The position numbers and the translations under genes were made by a program. The notes under the pieces are model-generated. The model was not told the origin of the DNA. It ran no database searches and worked only from the letters and a program-made list of their open reading frames with translations. 64,000 nt of DNA. Source: Candidatus Vicinibacter affinis. Lineage in GTDB: Bacteria > Bacteroidota > Bacteroidia > Chitinophagales > Saprospiraceae. Shown piece after piece: positions 38,340 through 47,600 of the stretch (within the stretch, counting starts at the first letter, position 1; every line of letters starts with the position of its first letter). Location of the stretch: contig JADJNH010000007.1 of NCBI GenBank assembly GCA_016714365.1, positions 124,001 through 188,000 on the forward strand, written 5' to 3'.

Positions 38340-38375
38340 TAAAAATAAAAAACGCAGGCCCTGACCGACCTGCGT
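38340..38375 (-). terminator. Rho-independent terminator, leftward
   Basis: On the minus strand: ACGCAGG (38375-38369), 10-nt loop, CCTGCGT (38358-38352), immediately followed by TTTTTTATTTTTA (38351-38339). This has the full stem-plus-U-tract form, in the leftward direction only. No leftward protein gene lies upstream before oxyR, so it implies a non-coding transcript. Confidence 0.75.
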
Positions 38376-38582
38376 ATAAAAAAATACATATAAATTCAAC
38401 AATAATAAATCCTCTGTAATTATTTAATTTCTAAAAGGCTTAGAAATTAACTTCCATCCAAACGCGCTCCAAAATGAGGTTCAATTGACTCTTTCAGCAA
38501 TTAATGGATCCAGATGATATCTATTCCCATTTAGCCCCATTGCATACTTTTGAACGCTGTGTAGCAGAACTTCCCTGCAACT
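38345..38582 (-). ncRNA. Putative small RNA divergent from oxyR
   Basis: A leftward unit bounded by a good Bacteroidota-type promoter (TTTG 38619-38616, 20-nt spacer, TAAATTTG 38595-38588) and a U-tracted terminator (38375-38339). The predicted RNA is about 240 nt. It contains a perfect 11-bp stem with a 5-nt loop (38450-38440/38434-38424), a GCAG...CTGC hairpin near the 5' end, and no ORF longer than about nine codons. It starts within 80 bases of the oxyR ATG. I could not match it to 6S, tmRNA, SRP or RNase P RNA. The position is like that of E. coli oxyS, but homology is not claimed. Confidence 0.5.
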
Positions 38583-38587
38583 GAACG

Positions 38588-38619
38588 CAAATTTAATTGG
38601 CCGGACACTATCAATCAAA
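38588..38619 (-). promoter_or_regulatory. Bacteroidota-type promoter, leftward, next to oxyR
   Basis: Minus strand: -33 element TTTG (38619-38616), 20-base spacer, -7 element TAAATTTG (38595-38588), an exact fit to TTTG...TAnnTTTG. It lies between oxyR and the putative small RNA, so OxyR bound near its own promoter could control it. Confidence 0.6.
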
Positions 38620-38639
38620 CTGATATTTTATATATTCGC

Positions 38640-38654
38640 ATAGATTTTATCTAT
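38640..38654. promoter_or_regulatory. Small dyad just upstream of oxyR
   Basis: ATAGAT-TTT-ATCTAT, 6-bp arms with a 3-base centre, ending three bases before the oxyR ATG. It could be an autoregulatory site or a translation-controlling hairpin; A+T-rich, so chance is possible. Confidence 0.3.
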
Positions 38655-38657
38655 ATT

Positions 38658-39602
38658 ATGAATTTAAATCAGCTTGAATACATCATTGCCGTCGATACCC
38701 ACCGCCACTTTGTAAAGGCCGCTGAAAAATGCTTCATCACCCAGGCTACCTTAAGCATGATGATTAAGAAATTGGAAGAGGAGTTGGACCTGGTTATTTT
38801 TGACCGGAGTAAAAAACCCGTAGTCCCCACTCAATTGGGGAAAAAGATCATTGCTCAGGCAAAAATAATCGTCCAGGAAAGTCAAAAACTGAAAGAAATC
38901 GTATCAACAGAGCAGAACTCACTAAGTGGAGAATTACATATCGGAATTATTCCAACGCTCGCCCCTTACCTGCTACCACTTTTTCTAAATTCATTTTTAA
39001 AAAAACACCCACTGGTCAAACTAAGCATCAGTGAATTAAGCACAGATGAAATCATACTCAAACTCAAACAAAATGATCTGGATGCCGGAATTCTCGCTAC
39101 TCCCCTAAACGATTCATCACTCAAAGAAGAACAACTTTTCTATGAAGAATTTATCGTATACGCTTCCTCCAAAGAAAAATTATTGAAGAAAAAATACCTG
39201 CTCGCACAAGACATTGATGTCAACAGGCTTTGGCTCTTGCAGGAAGGTCATTGCCTGCGATCCCAGATCATCAATCTCTGTGAACTCAAAAAGAAAGACA
39301 ACGCCACTCAGCAATTTAATTTTGCATCCGGCAGCATAGAGACCCTCAAGAGAATTGTGGAAACCAACGAAGGAATTACCATTCTCCCAAAACTTGCACT
39401 CAGAGACATGAATTCAAAGCAAAAAAATAATACACGACACTTCAAAAGCCCCGCTCCTGTCAGAGAAATAGGTTTGGTGACCTACCGCTATTTTGTGAAA
39501 GAAAAACTGATCGAAGCCATCAAAGAAGAAATACTTCTTTCCATTCCCGCTGAAATGCAATCTATCCGTAAAAAAGAAATCATACCGGTCTTCACACCAT
39601 AA
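38658..39602 (+). CDS. oxyR: LysR-type peroxide sensor OxyR
   Basis: 314 residues. An N-terminal winged helix-turn-helix (about 1-60: LEYIIAVDTHRHFVKAAEKC, TQATLSMMIKKLEEEL) and a linker helix precede the periplasmic-binding-like sensor domain (from about 91, GELHIGIIPTLAPYLLP). The redox signature is intact: GHCLRSQIINLC, with the two Cys nine residues apart and, counting from the first Met, at positions 199 and 208, the numbers of the E. coli disulfide pair. Peroxide oxidation of that pair would switch on genes such as catalase, ahpC and dps; none are in this window. The divergent putative small RNA is the only evident neighbouring target. Transcribed alone. Confidence 0.93.
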   Translation: MNLNQLEYIIAVDTHRHFVKAAEKCFITQATLSMMIKKLEEELDLVIFDRSKKPVVPTQLGKKIIAQAKIIVQESQKLKEIVSTEQNSLSGELHIGIIPTLAPYLLPLFLNSFLKKHPLVKLSISELSTDEIILKLKQNDLDAGILATPLNDSSLKEEQLFYEEFIVYASSKEKLLKKKYLLAQDIDVNRLWLLQEGHCLRSQIINLCELKKKDNATQQFNFASGSIETLKRIVETNEGITILPKLALRDMNSKQKNNTRHFKSPAPVREIGLVTYRYFVKEKLIEAIKEEILLSIPAEMQSIRKKEIIPVFTP

Positions 39603-39637
39603 GCTGAATGGTTAATTGATACCATTCATCATATGAA

Positions 39638-40129
39638 TTACCCTTCACTCGCCTTGACTCCTTTTACATAGGTCGTATAGAGATACACCGGCACATCAAC
39701 TTGACCAAGATATTTAATTATACTAGCCTGCACTTCTTCCCATTTTAAACCTCCTACCCCGGTGGCTAATTTGGGCAAGGCAACACTTTTGATGTCATCG
39801 TTTGCAATCAGTTTGGCAAGTTTCTTCAACGAATGATCCAAATGACTTATAGTCGCTTTACCGGGATTTGCATGACCATGGGAAGATGGCGGCGGCTCCT
39901 GAGCCATAAGGCTCACTATTTGCTTCCCATCCTTCCCGATCCAATTAAATATCTCCCCGGGTGAAGGATGATGAACCCGGCAATGATGCCTGAACTCCTT
40001 CACCATTTCAGGATATTGATCCCGGATGCTCAACGCGAGTCCCGAATCAAAATGATCCATAGGGGCCACACTGTGAACCAATACAGCAGCTTCTGACAAC
40101 ATGATGTCACCCTTTACTTCTTTGATCAT
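39638..40129 (-). CDS. Macro-domain protein (ADP-ribose binding/hydrolysing)
   Basis: 163 residues forming a single macro (Appr-1''-p) domain: EVKGDIMLSEAAVLVHSVAP at the N-terminus (beta strand and adenine-binding Asp), a loop GLALSIRDQYP, and the phosphate-binding LPKLATGVGGLKWEEV (about residues 123-138). Proteins of this kind bind or remove ADP-ribose from proteins, DNA or small molecules. The domain resembles the stand-alone class related to TARG1/DarG, but no DarT toxin is adjacent (both neighbours are unrelated), so an antitoxin role is not supported here. Convergent with oxyR. Confidence 0.8.
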   Translation of the reverse strand: MIKEVKGDIMLSEAAVLVHSVAPMDHFDSGLALSIRDQYPEMVKEFRHHCRVHHPSPGEIFNWIGKDGKQIVSLMAQEPPPSSHGHANPGKATISHLDHSLKKLAKLIANDDIKSVALPKLATGVGGLKWEEVQASIIKYLGQVDVPVYLYTTYVKGVKASEG

Positions 40130-40552
40130 ACTCTATAATTTTGAACAATGTTCTGAATATATTTTCACTTTCGAAATGATTGAAGTCATGTACACAAATG
40201 ATCTTTTTATTAAAAGAAAATTTCAAATTCAATATTTAAAATCTGAATACAGCGTAACTTAAAGACTTTCTGATCTTTATTTACTCCAAAACTGATCAAT
40301 CGTGAAAAATTAAATGTTTTGATTTCCCTGAAATAGGTGTAGATATTTTTATTTTACTCAACTCTGCTTGCTAACTATTTACAAAAATAAAACTTGCATG
40401 AATAAAACTGATCACAGCTTTATCAAAAGCTTATAAATTTACCAAAATCAATTTATACAATTCGATACCATATATCATGCTTACACATTTACCCATCTTG
40501 TATTTGATCAGAATTAAATTTCTGCTCAAAAGATTGAATTACATATAGAATA
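40130..40552. other. A+T-rich intergenic region
   Basis: 423 bases between the 3' end of the delta-60 gene and the start of the macro-domain gene (both leftward). The only structure seen is a short AGCTTT-ATCA-AAAGCT hairpin at 40416-40431, without a T-tract on either side, so a weak terminator candidate for the delta-60 gene at most. No ORF. Confidence 0.35.
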
Positions 40553-43345
40553 CTAAGTTTTATTAACAAAAATCTGTACAGAAGCTTGTTCATTTCCACT
40601 ATGCAACTGCAGAATGTATACCCCGGTTTGAATTGAAGGATGCAGCTTGAATTTAAAAGTATGATCTCCTGTTTCTTCAGCATCTGTGGCCCTAATTTCC
40701 TGAAGCACACTCCCTTTTAAGTCCAATATTTTTAGATGCACAATTCCAGAATTAACTAACGTGTAACCAACACTTACTTCATCAGATACCGGATTTGGGT
40801 AAACCAGGAAATTGTTTGCTAACTTTCCTTCACTAAGCACACCTACATTTAATTTATTCAGCAACCTCATAACATACAATTCTGTTTTGTTTGCAGTATA
40901 GACATTTCCTGCTAAAACAATTTTTCCATCTACCTGCAGTGCCAAAGCATTTACTAAACTTGGACCTTGCAATCCGATTCTTAAAATTCCCATGAATGCA
41001 AAATTCTTATCTATACTACCATCAGAATTATACCTTACAAGGAAAGATCCTGAATTTCCTGCCCCGTATCTGCCGCCACAAATAATTTTTCCGTCTTCCT
41101 GAACAACCATGTCATTTACGTTATTGAAAAAACTATCCACTGAAATGATTAACATGCCACTGTTTCCAAAATTTTTATCTAAACTACCATCTGCATTTAA
41201 TCTCACCAAACCGCCGTATTTACCACCGGTGGTGATATTATTTATTTCGCCCGACAGTAAAAGCTTTCCATCCTTTTGAACCCTTATGGTATATACAGTG
41301 CCCTGTTTAAAATCAGTGCCAAAATCAATGATCACCTTCCCACTTCCATTAAAACTTTGGTCTAACGAGCCATCGGTCTCATATCGCACCATTGCAAAAT
41401 GATATATATTTGGCGTGTCCACCACACTCAATCCACCTGCAACAATTTTTCCATCAGTTTGTATGGCCAATGCATAGGCAACATCATTTCCTCTTCCAAT
41501 TGCTGTGATTAGCTTTCCACCAACTCCAAACCCGGAATCCAGACTACCATCAGGCAAATATCTCACTAATCCAAAATCCCAATCCTGACCATTGTAAACA
41601 AAGCCTGAGCAAATAATTTTGCGATCACTCTGAACAGCCATCGATATTCCTCTATCAAATGTTGAATCAAAATCTGTATTCACTATTCCATTCTTACCAA
41701 AACTACTGTCGATCCTACCATCCGGATGAAGCCGGATGAGCTGGTAATTGTCCCTCTCATTGATGGCGGAATAAGTGATGCCGAACAATAGAATTTTACC
41801 ATCCTGTTGAACGGTCATATCAGTTGTCAATTCATCCCCACAGCTTGGACATGTTTGATTGAGAAATTTTCCGCCTTCAGCAAAATCATCACCCAATGTA
41901 CCATCCTCATTAAATCTCGCCAATGCGAATCTACTGAACAGGGCGTCATTTGCAATTGCTCCTGCCAGAATCTTTCCATCCATCTGTATGGATAAACTTG
42001 TAGCCTCCGTCCTGGTTAAATTGTATGCGATATAAACCAGACCTTTATTTCCAAAGCTTATATCCGGACTTCCGTCAGTATTTAATCGCGCGATTACGCC
42101 ATCTGTATTTTGCTTCAAACTTGAATATCCACAAACAAGAGCCTTTCTATCTGATAAAATAACAACACCTCTGAGACCTCCGATCCCTCCCCCAAGATCC
42201 TGTATATTAATACCGGCCTTACCATAAGAATTATCCGGGACCCCATATGCACTGTATCTTACTGTACAAAATTTACCACTTAATGTGTTACCCGCCAACA
42301 CAATTTTATCATCACTTTGAATATTCATATCATATGGAGAAGATGACTCACCATTAACCGTTGTCATCACTTTGCCATCTTTATCAAATGAAATATCCAA
42401 AATACCACTGTTTGAATATTTCGCAAGGGCAAACTTGGATATACCTGCCTCTGTTGCATACCCACCTACTATTATTCCTCCATTGCTTAATACCAAAACC
42501 GAATATGCAGCATCGTCCTGTCCCGCAAAATCTGTAGTCACCTTTCCGTCGCTACTAAATGTATTATCCAATCGACCATACGAATTAAACCTGGCCATCG
42601 CAAAATCATAGTTTAAAACTGCCGGAGTCACTTGTCGGGTTGAACCCACCATCAATATGCCACCATTGGTAAGTAAAATTATGTCATTAGCAAAATCCGC
42701 AGTACCACTTCCAATATCTGTCAAAGAAATTCCGGCTGTACCAAAATCTGCATCTAAAGTTCCGTCAGGCTTTAAACGGATCATGGCGAAATTATAGTGT
42801 TGGCCATTCACCCAAGCGTACCCTCCGACAACTATTTTTCCATCGGAGCCAACAACAACCTTATATGCCAAGGCAGCGCCCAGATCACCAACCGGCTGTG
42901 TCAAATACCCCTTTCCGGCAAAACTTTTATCAAAGTTTCCATTAGATTCCAATCTTGCTACTAGAAAATTATTTTGATTACTCTGCGTGGCCACACCAGA
43001 GATTACTAACTTCCCATCTTTTTGCACAACCACAGAATAAAACGTAGAAGGGAAATTGTAAAATATGACCTTCCCTCCATCTCCAAAACTTAAGTCCTCC
43101 GCTCCATCGCTCATATATCTTGCAACGAAAGCATTTCTAGTTTGACCAACCGATAAATAACCCACCACAATTATTTTTCCATCTGCTTGTCTGGTCATGT
43201 GTTGAGTCCTTTCAAAGGACTTTCCTATGGAAAGAGAATGGTAAGAATTCCCATTAAAGCTCTTATCAAAACCTCCATCTTGGGCAGAAACCCACTGAAT
43301 TAGAAAAAGACTCAATACGAAAATCAAAATTTTAAAATTTCTCAT
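40553..43345 (-). CDS. Secreted delta-60 repeat beta-propeller protein with T9SS tail
   Basis: 930 residues. Signal peptide (about 1-22, ending WVSAQ), then about 14 delta-60 repeats of 50-60 residues. Each has a stretch like LQxDGKIVxxG followed by ARYxxDGxLDxSFGxxGK (e.g. AIQTDGKIVAGG, PDGSLDSGFGVGGK). These blades form one or two beta-propellers typical of secreted proteins of unknown binding role. The C-terminal ~80 residues are a T9SS type A signal (VYPNPVSDEVSVGY, LDLKGSVLQEI, TGVYILQLHSG). It is a single gene facing the repeat array at 43.4 kb. Confidence 0.88.
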   Translation of the reverse strand: MRNFKILIFVLSLFLIQWVSAQDGGFDKSFNGNSYHSLSIGKSFERTQHMTRQADGKIIVVGYLSVGQTRNAFVARYMSDGAEDLSFGDGGKVIFYNFPSTFYSVVVQKDGKLVISGVATQSNQNNFLVARLESNGNFDKSFAGKGYLTQPVGDLGAALAYKVVVGSDGKIVVGGYAWVNGQHYNFAMIRLKPDGTLDADFGTAGISLTDIGSGTADFANDIILLTNGGILMVGSTRQVTPAVLNYDFAMARFNSYGRLDNTFSSDGKVTTDFAGQDDAAYSVLVLSNGGIIVGGYATEAGISKFALAKYSNSGILDISFDKDGKVMTTVNGESSSPYDMNIQSDDKIVLAGNTLSGKFCTVRYSAYGVPDNSYGKAGINIQDLGGGIGGLRGVVILSDRKALVCGYSSLKQNTDGVIARLNTDGSPDISFGNKGLVYIAYNLTRTEATSLSIQMDGKILAGAIANDALFSRFALARFNEDGTLGDDFAEGGKFLNQTCPSCGDELTTDMTVQQDGKILLFGITYSAINERDNYQLIRLHPDGRIDSSFGKNGIVNTDFDSTFDRGISMAVQSDRKIICSGFVYNGQDWDFGLVRYLPDGSLDSGFGVGGKLITAIGRGNDVAYALAIQTDGKIVAGGLSVVDTPNIYHFAMVRYETDGSLDQSFNGSGKVIIDFGTDFKQGTVYTIRVQKDGKLLLSGEINNITTGGKYGGLVRLNADGSLDKNFGNSGMLIISVDSFFNNVNDMVVQEDGKIICGGRYGAGNSGSFLVRYNSDGSIDKNFAFMGILRIGLQGPSLVNALALQVDGKIVLAGNVYTANKTELYVMRLLNKLNVGVLSEGKLANNFLVYPNPVSDEVSVGYTLVNSGIVHLKILDLKGSVLQEIRATDAEETGDHTFKFKLHPSIQTGVYILQLHSGNEQASVQIFVNKT

Positions 43346-43470
43346 TACTGATATTTGAATTTATTTAATAATAAACATTTCAATTTAAGATTAAAACATT
43401 CATTATAACTGACATTTATCATTGGTGACAGTGATTTATTACCATGTTTTATGACCAACTGATAAAATTC
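43346..43470. other. Promoter region of the delta-60 gene
   Basis: A+T-rich 125-base stretch between the delta-60 start codon and the first copy of the palindromic repeat. No ORF. Too ambiguous for a confident promoter call. Confidence 0.3.
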
Positions 43471-44155
43471 AACCTCCTGATCTCATTAATCCCATGCATC
43501 CCAAAAATCATGATTCAGACATTTGACGGGATTTTGTCTGAACAGGGATTTATGGGATTGTTGGGAGTTGTGGGAAGAAGAATTTTGTCTGAACTGGGAT
43601 TTATGGGATTGTTGGGAATCATGGGATGGAATATCATTTTTTTCTTTGAAAAGTCTATTGATGAAACATTATAATAATTTAATAAAATTCCATCCTCCTG
43701 ATCTCATCCATCCCATGCATCCCAAAAATCATGGTTCAGGCAGTTAACGGGGATTTTGTCTGAACTGGGATTTTTGGGATTGTTGGGAGTTATGGGAAGG
43801 GAAATTTTGTCTGAACTGGGATTTATGGGATTATTGGGAGTTGTGGGAAGGAATATTTTTTCTTTTGAATGGATTGAAGTTGTAATATTCTTGACCATGT
43901 ATAAAATATCATCCTGCCGATCTCATTAATCCCATGCATCCCAAAAATCATGGTTCAGACAGATAACGGAATATTGTCTGAACTGGGATTTATGGGATTA
44001 TTGGGAGTTGTGGGATTGGATATCATTTTCCTTTGAATTGATTGAAGTTGAAACATCCACAACATTTAATAAATTTCCATCCTCCGGATCTCATCCATCC
44101 CATGCATCCCAAAAATCATGGTTCAGACAGATGACGGGGATTGATGGGAGTAGTG
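43471..44155 (+). repeat. Array of palindromic G-rich repeats upstream of the second giant gene
   Basis: Four A halves (C-rich, CATCCCATGCATCCCAAAAA type, at about 43480-43525, 43700-43745, 43920-43965, 44088-44133) alternate with five full B halves. Each B half carries GGG-N6-GGG-N6-GGG-N6-GGG: 43545-43574, 43596-43625, 43767-43796, 43818-43847 and 43985-44014. A truncated sixth with three runs lies near 44136. A and B flank an inner TTCAGACA/TGTCTGAA stem, so each A-B pair can form a ~35-bp imperfect hairpin. Spacers (TTGAATTGATTGAAGTTG...) are shared with the 26-kb copy. Short ORFs inside (43444-43898, both strands) are products of the repetition, not genes. Confidence 0.9.
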
Positions 44156-44620
44156 GGTTTTAAATCAATGTTTCTTTTAAAGTGATAGCAGATGTGACAC
44201 CAAACTGCAATTTCAAGAGTTTTGTAGTATCAAGCAAAATATTGCTCAAGAAACAATCATCCATGCATCTAGCCTTTGGAATGTGGACTGGAATGCATAT
44301 ATTTGTTTAAATTAGTTTTTTTTTAAATGCCAACAAACAACTTGAGCCTATGAGAAAGGAAGGGAGACGGATCAGCATCCTGCAGCAGATTCGGGAAGTA
44401 AAAGACAGGATAAAGCAGACGTAAACAAGCAGCAGCGATTTATTCATTCACACTGAAACTATTTTTTACTACGAAAACGTATAATAATTTAAAGCTACAA
44501 AATATGCCTAATATTAAAAGAAGGGGGCCAATTTTAATTCCATCATCTCTTTCCTAAATGGATAATACGAGGATGAATTTCAATTTTTTTAAGACTCACC
44601 TGATTTTTTTCGTAACGAAA
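44156..44620. other. Intergenic leader region before the second giant gene
   Basis: About 465 bases between the repeat array and the chosen start at 44621. It holds a 24-codon ORF at 44350-44424 (starts MRKEGRRISI) in a locally less A+T-rich patch; it has no recognisable homology and may be a decayed gene fragment. The rest is A+T-rich. No clear promoter box found. Confidence 0.35.
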
Positions 44621-47600
44621 ATGAAATTCAATATTTTAATAAAAATAACAATATTTATTTTAATTTCTTTTGTAAATGTTAAGTCTCAACACTGTGCAGG
44701 TTATCCAGATTCCAATTTTTGTTATAAAATAGATGGATTCAAATCTTTAGTCACTAGAATCGATAAAAAAATTGAATTTCCTCATAAGGTTTATGACGCC
44801 TCTATACATTTACTGGCTGATATAGACGGTGATTGTAATTCTGAGCTTATCACTTTTTCAAGAAGAGGAGATTCTATTTATATTATTGATTTAGTAAATG
44901 GAATTACAAAAATAACTATTCCAATTAAAAATGTTAACGCTTCTGAAAATAGCATATTAATTTCAGATATTAATGGTAATAACATTCCTGAATTTATAAT
45001 TCAAACAGTTCGAAATCCAGCTAATCCAGATAATTTTGATAGCGACAGGCTTATTTGTTATGGTTTGGATGGTTCAATACTTTGGATATCTGACACAACC
45101 GTAAACGCAGTCAACAACGGAAATGCTCGGACTGGGGCTATTGGGATATGTGATTTTAATTTTGATGGGATTCCAGAAATATATACTTCAAATAAAATCT
45201 TTAATGCCTTAACCGGTAAAAAATTGGCGGATGGAGGCAATAATGGTTTTGGCTACAACAGATTGGCAATCGGAACATATATTCCTATAAGTGTCGCAGC
45301 GAATCTGGATTCAGATACAAGTGATTTGGAATTGGCAGCCGGTTTCAGTATTTACAAGGTAATGATTACCAATCCAAATGGAATGACCGGAAACTCGATG
45401 ATCGCTAAAAATATTTTATTCAATGGTAGCACTGAAGATGGAACGACTAGTATTGCAGACATCAATTCCGATGGGATATTGGACGTGATTGTCTCTGCAC
45501 CAACTAGAAACAGCGACCCAATTTTATATGCATATTACCTGGATAATAATTCCCCAAGTTTGATTAGTTATGCCAGTTTTCCAAATGTTCAACAAATCTC
45601 CCATGCATCTGTTGGCAATTTGAATAATAATGGCAGCCCAAGCATTATTGTAAATATCTCCACAAAATTGTATTCTTTTAGGTTCAATGGTTCGCAAGTA
45701 TTTAACCCGGATTGGATTTTAAATACGACAGATACTTCGGGTGTTTGCGGAATTGGAATCTATGATATAGACGGCGATGGCTTGCAAGAAATAATTTTTC
45801 GGGATATGACTGATCTAAGAATATTATCAGGTATTGGAAGCACTCCATTCGTAATGAGTCAAATCAAATGCTCTTCTCCAACTTTAAGAGAATTCCCTAC
45901 CATATCCGATTATGATCATACAGGTAATATTAAAATTTGTGTGACTTGTACAGATCCTTTTCCATACAGAAACCCTAGAATTACTGTCTTCGGTCCTCCG
46001 GATGGAGATCACTGGGCCCCTGCCCGGGGCATTTGGAATCAATATGCCTACAATCCACTTTACATCAACGATGATCTCACAGTGCCGCGTTACCAGAAGA
46101 ATCAGGCGACTTACAGGAACGGTAAGTACAACAACTTCATGCAACAGGAATCCCTGCTGGATTCCAATGGCTTTTACAAAAGCCCCGCTGCAAGTCTGAC
46201 CGGAAAGATCCAATGCATAAACTATGATCCCATCACAAAACTTTATACCTTAACATTTGATTTATTCAATCGTAAGGATGCTTCTGCAGTGGCAGACTCC
46301 AATCTGGCTATTTCTTTTTTTAACGGAGATCCAACCAATGCAGGAACCTTGATCGGCCATTATTATACGCTGAGATCCATTTATCCGGGAGACAGTTTGC
46401 TGAATCTGGAATTTAAATTTTCTGCCCGCAATCTTTCAGATCTGTTTATGGTGATCAACTCGGTACGCAATACCCCGGGCAACTTCGGAGATCAAGATTT
46501 TCTACAGGCAGAATGTGATTACACGGATAATATTTCGCGTACAATTGATCTTCCGAAGATTGACAGTATTCATGCAATGATTTGCAAGGGATCCTCTTAT
46601 CGGTTTGTGGATACGAGCATCGTGGATGCAGGTAAGTATTATCGCAAGCTAAGTTCTGTAAAAGGATGTGATAGTTTAATTACGATATTGGATCTGACGA
46701 CAGCTGATACCATTTACATCAATCAATCCATTCAAACTTGCGATGCATACTTCTGGAATCATCAGACCTTGACACAGACGGGCATTTATCGCTTTGACAC
46801 CATTAATCAATTTGGTTGCGACAGCATCGTTAACCTGGATCTAACCATCCATAAATCCAATGCAACAAACATCAGACACACTGATTGCGATGCATACAGC
46901 TGGAATGGACAAACCTACAATACCGGTGGAATCTATTCGTACAAAACAAAAAATAGTTTCGGCTGCGACAGCACCGTAACGCTGGAACTCACTCTTCACC
47001 ATTCCGATTCCAACCATTTGCAAATCGAAACCTGCAATTCATTTGTTTGGAATGGAAGGACCTATACACAAAGTGGTGTATATACACTCGACACCATCAA
47101 TCAATTCGGATGTGACAGTGTGGTGCAATTAAATCTGAATATAAATTCTCAGATCAATAAAACCATTGTTCAAACCTCTTGTGATGCTTATCAATGGAAT
47201 GGACGCAATTACAGTCAATCAGGAATTTATACGGATACGACACAAAGTTCCAAAGGATGCGACAGCATCACTACCCTGCAACTAACCATCAATAAATCCA
47301 ACAGTTCAAATACGGTGCACACAACTTGCGACCGCTATGTATGGAATGGAAATACTTATACACAAAGCGGTACATATACTTTTCAAACACAAAATGCAAG
47401 TGGATGTGACAGCACCGCTACTTTGCAATTGACTGTAAAAAATTCAACTCAATCAGAGATCAATGTTGCAAGTTGTGATAAGTACTTCTGGAACAATGTA
47501 AGCTATACGCAAAGTGGAACGTATCAATACAACACAATTAATTCATCAGGCTGTGACAGCACGGCAGTTTTAAATTTGGTCATACATAAGTCGGATAGTT

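Noticed and set aside
38345..38582. 6S RNA, tmRNA or RNase P RNA as identity of the oxyR-adjacent transcript
   Set aside because: No recognisable core of these RNAs (for example the tmRNA tag ORF or RNase P conserved loops) was found.
39638..40129. DarTG-type toxin-antitoxin system
   Set aside because: A macro domain is present but no DarT-like ADP-ribosyltransferase is next to it.
43444..43898. ORFs of 64-76 codons on both strands in the repeat array
   Set aside because: Their G-L-L-G-V-V-G and W-D-C-W-E-like sequences simply translate the 9-base G-rich repeat units; they have no codon preference or ribosome-binding context.
43471..44155. CRISPR array
   Set aside because: Repeats are palindromic, of uneven spacing, with spacers that are themselves similar; no cas genes are present.
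44350..44424. 24-codon ORF (MRKEGRRISI...)
   Set aside because: Too short, with no homology or context; mentioned only as content of the leader region.
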